Assembly (NCBI RefSeq): GCF_016741935.1
Contig: NZ_JAERRG010000001.1
Coordinates: 1,302,001-1,366,000 of the forward strand
Length of the DNA stretch: 64,000 nucleotides
From: Streptomyces endocoffeicus
GTDB taxonomy: Bacteria > Actinomycetota > Actinomycetes > Streptomycetales > Streptomycetaceae
Reading direction: 5' to 3'
Position 1 is the first letter of the stretch, and every line of letters begins with the position of its first letter. Positions 56,741-64,000 of this stretch are shown one piece after another. Made by a program: the position numbers and the translations under genes. The notes under the pieces were generated by a model, which saw only the letters and a program-made list of their open reading frames with translations, was not told the origin of the DNA and did no database searches.

Positions 56741-58011
56741 TGACCGCCACCACCCCCATCTCCTCCGACTCCACCGCCCCCCGTTCCGCACCGGCCGGCG
56801 CGAACGGCGCGGCTCGCTCCTCGCAGGAGCTGATCCACGCCGAGGAGACCTCGCTCGCGCACAACTACCACCCGCTGCCCGTGGTCGTCGCCGACGCCGA
56901 GGGCAGCTGGGTCCGGGACGTCGAGGGCCGCCGCTATCTGGACATGCTGGCCGGGTACTCCGCCCTCAACTTCGGCCATCGCCACCCGGCGCTGATCGAG
57001 GCCGCCCACCGCCAGCTCGACCAGCTCACACTGACCTCCCGGGCCTTCCACAACGACCGGCTGGCCGGGTTCGCCGAGGGGGTGGCGGAGCTCACCGGGC
57101 TCTCCATGGTGCTGCCGATGAACACCGGCGCGGAGGCCGTGGAGAGCGGCATCAAGGTCGCCCGCAAGTGGGCGTACGAGGTGAAGGGCGTCGCCCCGGA
57201 CCAGGCCACCATCGTGGTGGCGGCCGACAACTTCCACGGCCGTACGACGACGATCGTCGGATTCTCCTCCGACCCCGTGGCCCGCGACGGCTTCGGCCCG
57301 TTCGCCCCGGGCTTCCGCGTCGTGCCGTACAACGACCTCGCGGCGCTGGAGGCCGCCGTCGACGAGACCACGGCGGCGGTCCTCATCGAGCCCATCCAGG
57401 GCGAGGCGGGCGTCGTCATCCCCGATGACGGCTATCTGCGCGGGGTGCGCGAGCTGACCCGGCGCACCGGGACGCTGTTCATCGCCGATGAGATCCAGTC
57501 CGGTCTGGGCCGCACCGGCACCACGCTGGCCGTCGAGCACGAGTCGGTGATGCCGGATGTGCTGCTGCTCGGCAAGGCGCTGGGCGGCGGCATCGTGCCG
57601 GTGTCGGCGGTGGTGGCCGACCGTGCGGTACTCGGGGTGCTGCGCCCCGGCGAGCACGGCTCCACCTTCGGCGGCAATCCGCTGGCCGCGGCGGTCGGCT
57701 CGGCCGTGGTCGATCTGCTGCGCACCGGTGAATTCCAGCGCCGGGCACGGGAGTTGGGCGAGGTGCTGAGGGATGGGCTGGCCGCGCTGACCGGCAAGGG
57801 TGTCGTGGGCTACCGCTGCCGCGGACTGTGGGCGGGCGTCGATGTGGACCCGGCGCTCGGCACCGGCCGCGAGGTGAGCGAGCGGCTGATGGCCGAGGGG
57901 ATCCTGGTCAAGGACACCCATGGTTCGACGATCCGTCTGGCACCGCCGCTGACCATCACCCGTGAGGAGCTGGAGGGGGCGCTGGCGGCGCTGGAGAAGG
58001 TACTCGGCTGA
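56740..58011 (+). CDS. rocD: Ornithine aminotransferase
   Basis: A 423-residue class III PLP aminotransferase that converts ornithine and 2-oxoglutarate to glutamate semialdehyde and glutamate. Typical motifs: MLAGYSALNFGHRHPALIEAAHRQLDQLTLTSRAF (about 68), LPMNTGAEAVESGIKVARKW (about 126), FIADEIQSGLGRTG (about 246), LLGKALGGGIVPVSAV with the PLP Lys (about 277) and STFGGNPLAAAV (about 307). ATG 56740 shares its A with the preceding TGA stop and follows AGGAG, which decides the start. It is followed by a hairpin terminator. It forms, with the DDAH-family gene and the Lrp gene, an arginine/ornithine catabolic unit. Confidence 0.93.
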   Translation: MTATTPISSDSTAPRSAPAGANGAARSSQELIHAEETSLAHNYHPLPVVVADAEGSWVRDVEGRRYLDMLAGYSALNFGHRHPALIEAAHRQLDQLTLTSRAFHNDRLAGFAEGVAELTGLSMVLPMNTGAEAVESGIKVARKWAYEVKGVAPDQATIVVAADNFHGRTTTIVGFSSDPVARDGFGPFAPGFRVVPYNDLAALEAAVDETTAAVLIEPIQGEAGVVIPDDGYLRGVRELTRRTGTLFIADEIQSGLGRTGTTLAVEHESVMPDVLLLGKALGGGIVPVSAVVADRAVLGVLRPGEHGSTFGGNPLAAAVGSAVVDLLRTGEFQRRARELGEVLRDGLAALTGKGVVGYRCRGLWAGVDVDPALGTGREVSERLMAEGILVKDTHGSTIRLAPPLTITREELEGALAALEKVLG

Positions 58012-58339
58012 CCGAAGCTCATCGAGCTGACCGATCCGATCGAGCTGATCGAGCTGATCGATTGATCGAAACCACGAAGCGCCGGGCCGCATTACGTCTT
58101 ATACGGCCCGGCGCTCCGTCATGTTCAATCCCGCCCGGAGATTCTTTATCGGCGCCCCCGTCGCGGTCCCGTCAGAACCTCGAACCGTAGGTAACGCCCA
58201 GGTCACGGCGGCCTTTCCGAGTTTTTATGTACGTTGTTGAGCATTCCACTGTTCCCGATCGCACGGTGTGGAACACTTCGTGTCATCTCGCCGGGTACAA
58301 CAGGCGAAGGCAACGGCGCGGAAAGGAGTTGCGGCTGGA
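58012..58339. other. Intergenic region, rocD to ABM-domain gene
   Basis: About 330 bases. It begins with GATCGAGCT repeats (58019-58070), then the rocD terminator hairpin (58078-58115), followed by an AT-richer stretch (58216-58250, TTTTTATGTACGTTGTTGAG) likely to hold the promoter of the downstream ABM-domain gene. A GTG at 58268 opens an in-frame extension of that gene but without a ribosome site. No separate gene is supported. Confidence 0.4.
58078..58115 (+). terminator. rocD transcription terminator hairpin
   Basis: AGCGCCGGGCCG (58078-58089) pairs perfectly with CGGCCCGGCGCT (58104-58115) over a 14-base AT-rich loop, 67 bases after the rocD stop. No clear U-run follows, as usual in Streptomyces. 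Confidence 0.85.
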
Positions 58340-58936
58340 GTGGACAGTGAACCGGTCACGGTGACTGCCGCATACCGGGTGGACCCCGGCCGCGAAAGCG
58401 AGTTCTATGCCTGGGCGATCGAGATGCTCAATGCCGCCGCAAGCCTTCCGGGATATCTCGGAGGCGGGGTGATGGGATCCGGTTCGACCTCCTCGGAGTG
58501 GCACGTCCTCTACCGGTTCGAGGCGGAAGGCCCGGCTCGGGCATGGGATTCCTCGCTGGAGCGCGCACGATTGGCGTCCCGTACCGGACCCTTTGTCGAG
58601 GAAAAGGGAACACAGCGCACCTCGGGACTGGAGAACTGGTTCAAAGGGCCGGTGCGGCCATTGCCGCCACCGCCCAAATGGAAACTGTGGCTGGTGAATC
58701 TGAGCGCGGTCTTCCCTCCGGTTCTCATCTTCAATGTGCTGGTGATCCCGTTCATCAAGGACGCCAATTTCCTGCTGCGGACCCTGGCCTTGTGTCTCGG
58801 TGTGACCGCGATGGTGACCTGGCTGGTCATGCCGCGGCTGCAGCGGCTTCTGAAGAAGTGGCTCTACCCGCCGCTTCAGTCGATACGAGGACGTCACAGG
58901 CGGATGGCGGCCGACGGCCCACGCGCTCGCCGGTAG
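58340..58936 (+). CDS. Membrane-anchored ABM-domain (antibiotic biosynthesis monooxygenase-like) protein
   Basis: A 198-residue protein. The N-terminal ABM-type ferredoxin-like domain (about 5-95) has AAYRVDPGRESEFYAWAIEMLNAAASLPGYLGGGVMG and HVLYRFEAEGPARAWDSS. A Pro-rich link leads to two hydrophobic segments (about 120-145, 150-175) that should anchor it in the membrane, unlike ordinary soluble ABM enzymes. The start is GTG 58340, 11 bases after AAAGGAG; a longer start at 58268 has no ribosome site. It lies 78 bases before the PABA synthase gene and may belong to that operon, perhaps as a cofactor-independent oxygenase or a structural helper; no substrate is assigned. Confidence 0.82.
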   Translation: MDSEPVTVTAAYRVDPGRESEFYAWAIEMLNAAASLPGYLGGGVMGSGSTSSEWHVLYRFEAEGPARAWDSSLERARLASRTGPFVEEKGTQRTSGLENWFKGPVRPLPPPPKWKLWLVNLSAVFPPVLIFNVLVIPFIKDANFLLRTLALCLGVTAMVTWLVMPRLQRLLKKWLYPPLQSIRGRHRRMAADGPRARR

Positions 58937-59014
58937 GTGAGCGGGGCGCCGCGGCCCGAGGACCGGGGCGGGTGATACCCGGTCGGTTTTCTCATCGCAA
59001 GGAGGCAAATCCGG

Positions 59015-61408
59015 ATGGAATCGCTGAGGACACTCCTCGTCGATCATTACGACTCGTACACGTACAACCTCTTTCATCTGCTGACCGAGGTCAACGGCGA
59101 GGAACCGGAGGTGCTTCTGCATGACGCGCCGGAGTGCGCGGACATCGATCTCTCCGCGTTCGACAACATCGTGCTCTCCCCCGGCCCCGGCCATCCGGCC
59201 GATCCCCGGGACTTCGGCGCCACCGCCCGGCTGATCGAGCGGTCGTCCATCCCCGTGCTGGGGGTGTGCCTGGGGCACCAGGGGATCGCGCTCGGCGCGC
59301 AGGCGCGGGTGGTGCCCGCGCCCGAGCCCAAGCACGGGCATCTGTCCCGGATCAAACACGGCGGACGCGGGCTGTTCCGCGGCCTTCCGCAGGACTTCAC
59401 GGCCGTGCGCTATCACTCGCTGTGCGTGGCCGAGCCACTGCCGCTGGGCCTCCAGGGCATCGCCTGGTCCGAGGACGGTGTGCTGATGGGGCTGCGGCAC
59501 CGGGCCCGGCCACTGTGGGGCGTCCAGTTCCACCCCGAGTCGGTGCTGACCGGATACGGCCACCGCATGCTCAGCAACTTCCGCGATCTGACCGTCGAGC
59601 ACGCCAACGGCGAGTCGGTGACCTCCACCGTGACCCCCGCCTCCGCCGAGGAGCCGCGCCGCGCCCGTACGGCGGCCAAGACCAAGACCAAGGCCAAGAC
59701 GGCCGCGGCGGGCACCGCGCCGGGCTCGCCGCCCACCCCCGAGGCGGACTCCCGAGACCCCCAAGACCCCCAAGATCCCCGAGATCCCCGAGACCCCCGA
59801 GACCCCCGTAAGGAGCTCGCGCGGCCCGCCCCCGAGAAGCGGGTCCCGGCGCAGACGCCCCCGGAGGGCCCCGGCTACCGGCTGCACGCCCGGTGGCTGG
59901 CCGACGCCACCGACACCGAGGCGGCCTTCACCCGGCTGTACGCGGAGGCGCCGCACGCGTTCTGGCTCGACAGCTCGCGCGCCGAGTCCGGCGAGGCCCG
60001 CTTCTCCTTCCTCGGCGACGGCACGGGCCCGCTCGCCGAGTTCGTCCGCTACGACACCGACACCGGCGGGTGCGAGGTCGAGCGGGCGGGACGGCCCGCC
60101 GTCCGGGTCGACGGCGGCGTCTTCGACTATCTCAAGCGGGAGCTGACCCGCCGCCGGGTCAAGGCCCCCGACCTGCCCTTCGACTTCACCGGCGGCTACG
60201 TGGGCTACTTCGGCTACGAACTCAAGGCCGACTGCGGCTCCCCCAACCGCCACCGGGCCACCACCCCGGACGCCTGCTGGCTCTTCGCCGACCGGTTCGT
60301 CGCCGTCGACCACCAGGAGGGCGTCACCTACATCTGCTGCCTCGCCGAGGACACCCCCGACGGCCACCGGGAGGCGAAGGACTGGCTGGACACCACCGTG
60401 ACCGTGCTCAGCGGGGTGCCGACGCTCACCGGACCCGCCCCGCAACCGCCCGCCCTCGCCACCACGGCCGCCGTGGAGCCCTGGCTGGTGCGGGACCGGG
60501 AACGGTATCTGGCCTCGATCGAGGCGTGTCTGCGGGAGCTGCGCGCCGGGGTGAGCTATGAGATCTGCCTGACCAACTCCGCCTGGCTGCCCGCCCCGAG
60601 CGACTCCTACGCCTTCTACCGGGCCCTGCGGCGGTTCAACCCGGCGCCGTACGCCGCCTATCTGCGGTTCGACGGCACCGATGTGGCCTGCGCCTCCCCC
60701 GAGCGCTTTCTGCGCATCACCCCCGACGGCACCGCCGAGGCCAAGCCGATCAAGGGCACCGCCCCGCGCGGCCAGAGCCCGGAGAAGGACGCGCGGGCGC
60801 TCGCCGCCCTCGCCTCCAGCCCCAAGGCCCGCGCCGAGAACCTGATGATCGTGGACCTGCTCCGCAACGATCTGGGGCGGGTGTGCGCGTCCGGCAGTGT
60901 GTATGTGCCGAGACTGATGAACACCGAGACCTACGCCACCGTCCACCAGCTGGTCTCCACCGTGCGCGGCCGGCTGCACCCGGAGACCAGCTCCGTCGAC
61001 TGCGTCCGGGCCTGCTTCCCGGGCGGCTCCATGACCGGCGCCCCCAAGCTGCGCACGCTGGAGATCATCGACTCGCTGGAGACCGAGGCCCGCGGTGTGT
61101 ACTCCGGCGCGCTCGGCTACCTCAGCTGCAATGGCGCGGCCGACCTCAACATCGTCATCCGCACGGCCGTGTTCACCGGCGGCCGGATGCACATCGGCGC
61201 GGGCGGCGCCATCGTTCTCGATTCCGATCCCGCCGAGGAGTACGAGGAGATGCTGCTGAAGACCGCCGCCACCATGCGCGCCTACCAGGCCGTGGAACCC
61301 TCGTCCGGCGGGAAGGTGGAAACCTCGTCCGGCGGAAAGATCGACGATCTGCTGGTGGCCGCCGCCGCCGCGCCACCCGCCCCCGCGGCGAAGGAGCTGG
61401 GCCGGTGA
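59015..61408 (+). CDS. pabAB: Fused PabA-PabB aminodeoxychorismate synthase
   Basis: A 797-residue two-part enzyme making 4-amino-4-deoxychorismate from chorismate and glutamine, the committed step to p-aminobenzoate. The PabA glutaminase half (about 1-195) has GVCLGHQGIALG (nucleophile Cys) and GVQFHPESVLT (His, Glu). The PabB half (about 285-785) has SYEICLTNS, KPIKGTAPRG (the Lys distinguishes ADC synthase from anthranilate synthase), AENLMIVDLLRNDLGRVC and FPGGSMTGAPKL. The linker (about 205-280) includes a DPRDPRDPR repeat. Such fused forms serve antibiotic pathways such as candicidin; no aminodeoxychorismate lyase (pabC) gene is in the window. The start follows AGGAGG. Stop overlaps the next gene (GTGA). 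Confidence 0.96.
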   Translation: MESLRTLLVDHYDSYTYNLFHLLTEVNGEEPEVLLHDAPECADIDLSAFDNIVLSPGPGHPADPRDFGATARLIERSSIPVLGVCLGHQGIALGAQARVVPAPEPKHGHLSRIKHGGRGLFRGLPQDFTAVRYHSLCVAEPLPLGLQGIAWSEDGVLMGLRHRARPLWGVQFHPESVLTGYGHRMLSNFRDLTVEHANGESVTSTVTPASAEEPRRARTAAKTKTKAKTAAAGTAPGSPPTPEADSRDPQDPQDPRDPRDPRDPRKELARPAPEKRVPAQTPPEGPGYRLHARWLADATDTEAAFTRLYAEAPHAFWLDSSRAESGEARFSFLGDGTGPLAEFVRYDTDTGGCEVERAGRPAVRVDGGVFDYLKRELTRRRVKAPDLPFDFTGGYVGYFGYELKADCGSPNRHRATTPDACWLFADRFVAVDHQEGVTYICCLAEDTPDGHREAKDWLDTTVTVLSGVPTLTGPAPQPPALATTAAVEPWLVRDRERYLASIEACLRELRAGVSYEICLTNSAWLPAPSDSYAFYRALRRFNPAPYAAYLRFDGTDVACASPERFLRITPDGTAEAKPIKGTAPRGQSPEKDARALAALASSPKARAENLMIVDLLRNDLGRVCASGSVYVPRLMNTETYATVHQLVSTVRGRLHPETSSVDCVRACFPGGSMTGAPKLRTLEIIDSLETEARGVYSGALGYLSCNGAADLNIVIRTAVFTGGRMHIGAGGAIVLDSDPAEEYEEMLLKTAATMRAYQAVEPSSGGKVETSSGGKIDDLLVAAAAAPPAPAAKELGR
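59754..59809. repeat. 9-bp coding repeat in the PabA-PabB linker
   Basis: Units of 9 bases (GAGACCCCC, AAGACCCCC, GAGATCCCC variants) are repeated about six times and encode a DPQDPRDPR linker between the glutaminase and synthase halves. Confidence 0.85.
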
Positions 61409-63078
61409 CCGCCGTATCGGTGTCCGCCCCACCCATGCCCGTCGGGCCCACCGTCTCGGCCAATGTGGCCGCGCATCTCGCGGCGCTCGCGGACCGCCGC
61501 GGCTGGTCCGACCGGGCCGCCTTCATCGAGGGCCACCGGGTCTGGGCCCACGGCGAGGTCCACGACCGCGCCGAGCGCGCGGCCACCGTACTGGCGGGCC
61601 GGGGGGTGGCGGCCGGTGACCGGGTGCTGCTGGCTCTGCCCGACGGCATCATGTGGGTGACCACGTTCCTGGCCGCCGCCCGGCTGGGCGCCGTGGCGGT
61701 GCTGGTCAACCCCGCGCTCCCCGCCGGCGACCACCGCTACATGGCCGAGGACTCGCGCGCCGCGCTGGCCGTCTCCGGCCCCGGCCTCCAGGACCACTTC
61801 GACGGCGTCCCCTGGCTGGGCGCCGACCAGCTGTCGGCGCTGACCGGCCCGCCCGCCACGCTGGGCTCGGTGGCACCGGCCCCGGCGGCCGAGCCGGTGA
61901 CGGCCGCCACCCCGCTCTACATCCAGTACACCTCCGGGACCACCGGCCGCCCCAAGGCGGTGGTCCACAGCCATGGCGATGTGGCCGCCTACCACGACCT
62001 GGTCGGGCAGGAGGTGCTGGACATCGGCCCGGCGGACGTGTCGTTCTCGGTGTCCAAGCTGTTCTACGCCTACGGCTTCGGGAACGCCTTCGCCTTCCCC
62101 CTCTTCTCGGGGTCGGCCGCGGTGCTCACCCCGGACCGCCCCGGACCTGCCCTCATCGACGACCTCGTGGCCCGGCACCGGGTGACCCTGCTGTACTCGG
62201 TGCCGTCCTCGTACGCCGCCCTGGTGGACGAGCGCGGCACCGGCCACGCGGCCTGCTTCACCTCCGTCCGCGCGGCGGTCAGCGCGGGCGAGGGGCTGCC
62301 GCCCGCCCTCGGTGAGCGGGTCGGTGAGCTGCTCGGCGCACCGGTGCTGGAGCAGATCGGCTCCACCGAGGCGGGCCACGCCTTCTGCGCCAACACGGTG
62401 TGGGACAACGCCCCCGGCACCCTCGGCCGTCCGGTGCCCCGCTTCGAGCTGGAGCTACGGGACGGCGAGGGCGCCGTGGTGGCGGACGGCGCCGACGGCT
62501 CGGCCGAGGGCGAGCTGTGGGTGCGGGGCCCGACGGTGGTCACCGGCCGCCCGGAGGACGGCGGTTGGCTCGCCACCCGGGACCGGGCCCGGCGCGAACG
62601 CGACGGGACGTATCGCCATCTGGGCCGGGTGGACGACCTGGAGATGGTCGGCGGGATCACCGTGTCGCCGCTGGAGGTCGAGGAGGTGCTGCGGCAGCAC
62701 CCGTCGGTGCGGGAGGTGGCGGTGGCGGCCGTCCCCGACGAGCGGGGCGCGACCCGGCTGCGCGCCTATGTCGTACCGGCGGCCGACGCGGGCGGCCGGG
62801 CGGCCGACCCGGACGGCTCGGGCGACCCGGGCGACCCGGGCGGCTCGGGCGACCCGAACAACCCGCGCGGCTCGAACAACCCGCGCGGCTCGGACAACCC
62901 GCGCGGCCCGCGCGGCTCGGCGGTGGACGAGGAGGCCCTGACGGCCGATCTGATCGCGCTGGCCCGGCGGCGGCTCGCCGCCTACAAGGCGCCGCGCACC
63001 GTGCGCCTGGTGGCCTCGCTGCCGCGCACCCCGACGGGAAAGCTGCGGCGCCATGTCGTCCGCACCGGCCGCTGGTGA
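61405..63078 (+). CDS. Benzoate-CoA-ligase-type adenylating enzyme, likely PABA-activating
   Basis: A 557-residue AMP-forming ligase. Core motifs: YIQYTSGTTGRPKAVVHSH (P-loop-like, about 172-190), QIGSTEAGHAFCAN (about 317), WLATRDRARRERDGTYRHLGRVDDLEMVGGITVSPLEVEEVL (about 390-432) and the C-terminal Lys in RTPTGKLRRH (about 545). The sequence is nearest to benzoate/anthranilate-CoA ligases, so activation of p-aminobenzoate made by the preceding enzyme is likely. The GTG overlaps the pabAB stop by 4 bases. A repeat-rich insert (GDPGDPGGSGDPNNPRGSNNPRG) lies at about 470-505. Whether the acyl group goes to CoA or to a carrier protein is unknown. Confidence 0.88.
   Translation: MTAVSVSAPPMPVGPTVSANVAAHLAALADRRGWSDRAAFIEGHRVWAHGEVHDRAERAATVLAGRGVAAGDRVLLALPDGIMWVTTFLAAARLGAVAVLVNPALPAGDHRYMAEDSRAALAVSGPGLQDHFDGVPWLGADQLSALTGPPATLGSVAPAPAAEPVTAATPLYIQYTSGTTGRPKAVVHSHGDVAAYHDLVGQEVLDIGPADVSFSVSKLFYAYGFGNAFAFPLFSGSAAVLTPDRPGPALIDDLVARHRVTLLYSVPSSYAALVDERGTGHAACFTSVRAAVSAGEGLPPALGERVGELLGAPVLEQIGSTEAGHAFCANTVWDNAPGTLGRPVPRFELELRDGEGAVVADGADGSAEGELWVRGPTVVTGRPEDGGWLATRDRARRERDGTYRHLGRVDDLEMVGGITVSPLEVEEVLRQHPSVREVAVAAVPDERGATRLRAYVVPAADAGGRAADPDGSGDPGDPGGSGDPNNPRGSNNPRGSDNPRGPRGSAVDEEALTADLIALARRRLAAYKAPRTVRLVASLPRTPTGKLRRHVVRTGRW
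62811..62919. repeat. Coding minisatellite in the aryl ligase C-terminal domain
   Basis: Degenerate 12-24-base units (GGCGACCCGGGC, AACAACCCGCGCGGCTCG and variants) encode a Gly/Asp/Pro/Asn-rich loop inside the C-terminal subdomain, just before the final helices and catalytic Lys. Confidence 0.8.
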
Positions 63079-63152
63079 CGGGTCAAACCGGCTTGCCGGC
63101 CGCGCCCGAGCGCGCGGCCCCCTGACCGACTTCGAACGATGAGGACCTCGAT

Positions 63153-64000
63153 ATGTTGCAGCGGCTTCTCCCCGAGCGCGGGTTCTATCTGGGGCTGATG
63201 TTCCAGGAGGCCGCGGCCCGGCACGGCAGGGTCAGGGTGACCCTGGACCGGCCACTGGACGTCGCCCCCGACGCCGGTACCGACCTCGGCTACACCGAAC
63301 TCGCCGATCTGGTCGACGACCTGGCCGCCCGGCTGTGGTCGGCGGGGGTGCGCCCGAGTGAGCATGTGGCGATCCTCAAGGGCGACAACGTCGACATCGT
63401 GCTGCTGACCTGTGCCGTCTCCAGGATCGGAGCGGTCCCGGCGCTGCTGTCGCCCTCGTTGGACGGACAGGTGGCCGCGGTGCTGCTGGACCGGCTGCAC
63501 GCCCCCTGGCTGATCACCGACCGGGCGACGCTGGAGTCCACGCTGAGCACGGTGGACACCACCCTTGCCCGCGGCGTGCTGACGGTGGACGAGGCGCCCG
63601 GGAACACCATCGCGCTGGCCGCGCTCGCCGGAGTGCCGCGCCGCCCGGCCGTCCGGCTCCACCCCCGGGAGCCCTCGCTGATCACCCACAGCTCGGGGAC
63701 CACCGGCATACCGAAGCTGGCCGTGCACTGCCCGTACACCATGTGGAACCGGCTGGTGCCCCAGCAGGCGCTGGGCCGGGCCGGCCGCGGGGAGGCGGCC
63801 GCGCTGCACATGTCGTTCGTCCACTCCCGCTTCTACCATCTGCTCGGCGTACTGCTGCACTTCGGCAGCCCGCTGCTGCTGCTCGTCGACCCCGACCCGG
63901 CCCACGCCGGCCCGCTGCTGGCGGCGCACCGCCCCGGCATCGTGGAGACACATCCCAACACCTATGTGCTGTGGGAGGACCTGGCCGACGCGCCGAACGG
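63153..64000 (+). CDS. Second adenylate-forming ligase (partial, runs off the right edge)
   Basis: The first 282 codons are visible; the C-terminus is missing. The protein is of the ANL superfamily, with SLITHSSGTTGIPKLAVHCPYTMWN (about residues 170-193; SSGTTGIPK P-loop-like motif) after an N-terminal part that includes ADLVDDLAARLWSAGVRPSEHVAIL and KGDNVDIVLLTCAVSRIGAVPALL. The sequence is different from the preceding aryl ligase, so it probably activates another acid, perhaps the polyketide-derived or amino-acid part. ATG 63153 has GAGGA upstream. It lies 74 bases after the aryl ligase, in the same operon direction. Confidence 0.85.
   Translation, partial: MLQRLLPERGFYLGLMFQEAAARHGRVRVTLDRPLDVAPDAGTDLGYTELADLVDDLAARLWSAGVRPSEHVAILKGDNVDIVLLTCAVSRIGAVPALLSPSLDGQVAAVLLDRLHAPWLITDRATLESTLSTVDTTLARGVLTVDEAPGNTIALAALAGVPRRPAVRLHPREPSLITHSSGTTGIPKLAVHCPYTMWNRLVPQQALGRAGRGEAAALHMSFVHSRFYHLLGVLLHFGSPLLLLVDPDPAHAGPLLAAHRPGIVETHPNTYVLWEDLADAPN

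Noticed and set aside
55305..58011. Arginine/ornithine trio considered as part of the PKS-PABA cluster
   Set aside because: Lrp, DDAH-family and rocD genes form a common catabolic unit with its own terminator; the position between the two halves is probably chance or an insertion point.
58283..61432. 1049-codon minus-strand frame opposite ABM-domain and pabAB genes
   Set aside because: Antisense shadow; it crosses two real genes and their intergenic gap and has no recognisable domain.

Overview
This is high-GC actinobacterial DNA, almost certainly from a Streptomyces chromosome. Third codon positions are strongly GC-biased. It carries a SARP regulator with two rare TTA codons, an ECF41 sigma factor, several SpoIIE-type phosphatases, modular and iterative type I polyketide synthases (PKSs), and GGAGG-type ribosome binding sites. 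No rRNA, tRNA, CRISPR array, insertion sequence or replication origin was found.

Layout: (1) 1-7185 is the start of a modular PKS gene on the minus strand, cut by the left edge: a decarboxylating KSQ-AT-ACP loading module and a KS-AT-DH-ACP extension module with no ketoreductase. A RebM-like methyltransferase is divergent from it. A SARP activator and a DUF5988-type small protein follow. (2) 10085-33388 is mostly general-purpose: secreted S15 peptidase, LCM-type methyltransferase, CapA-like lipoprotein, ClpC-like AAA+ chaperone, PP2C phosphatase, an ECF41 sigma factor with its FAD oxidoreductase target (both with recognisable ECF41 promoters), aldehyde dehydrogenase, a SBP_bac_5/fused-permease importer behind a Zur-like operator, acetyltransferases, a TPR ATPase and the pseudouridine catabolism pair. 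(3) 33516-46929 holds a tandem pair of ATP-grasp ligases preceded by a 15-codon micro-ORF, a type II thioesterase, DUF4032, SDR and AraC genes, then a signalling block (CASTOR/POLLUX-like channel, large SpoIIE sensor phosphatase, Roadblock protein), an oxidoreductase and a lipoprotein.

(4) 46993-54807 is a second polyketide locus. It has a single-module KS-AT-DH-ER-KR-ACP synthase resembling mycobacterial MAS-type iterative PKSs, and upstream a free-standing ketosynthase-like protein that lacks the usual HGT-motif histidine. (5) 55305-58011 is an arginine/ornithine unit (Lrp regulator, DDAH-family hydrolase, ornithine aminotransferase). (6) 58340 to the right edge begins a p-aminobenzoate (PABA) pathway: a membrane-anchored ABM-domain protein, fused PabA-PabB aminodeoxychorismate synthase, a translationally coupled aryl-CoA ligase and a second adenylate-forming ligase cut by the edge. 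Together 4 and 6 look like parts of a biosynthetic cluster that could join an aryl-amine starter to a reduced polyketide, but that link is inference.

Two patterns recur across the window. Short tandem repeats sit either as low-complexity linkers inside enzymes (KSQ synthase, substrate-binding protein, oxidoreductase, PabAB, aryl-CoA ligase) or exactly at gene 3' ends, where they duplicate the stop region. Micro-ORFs with good ribosome binding sites precede the PKS, ketosynthase and ATP-grasp genes, two of them overlapping the main start.
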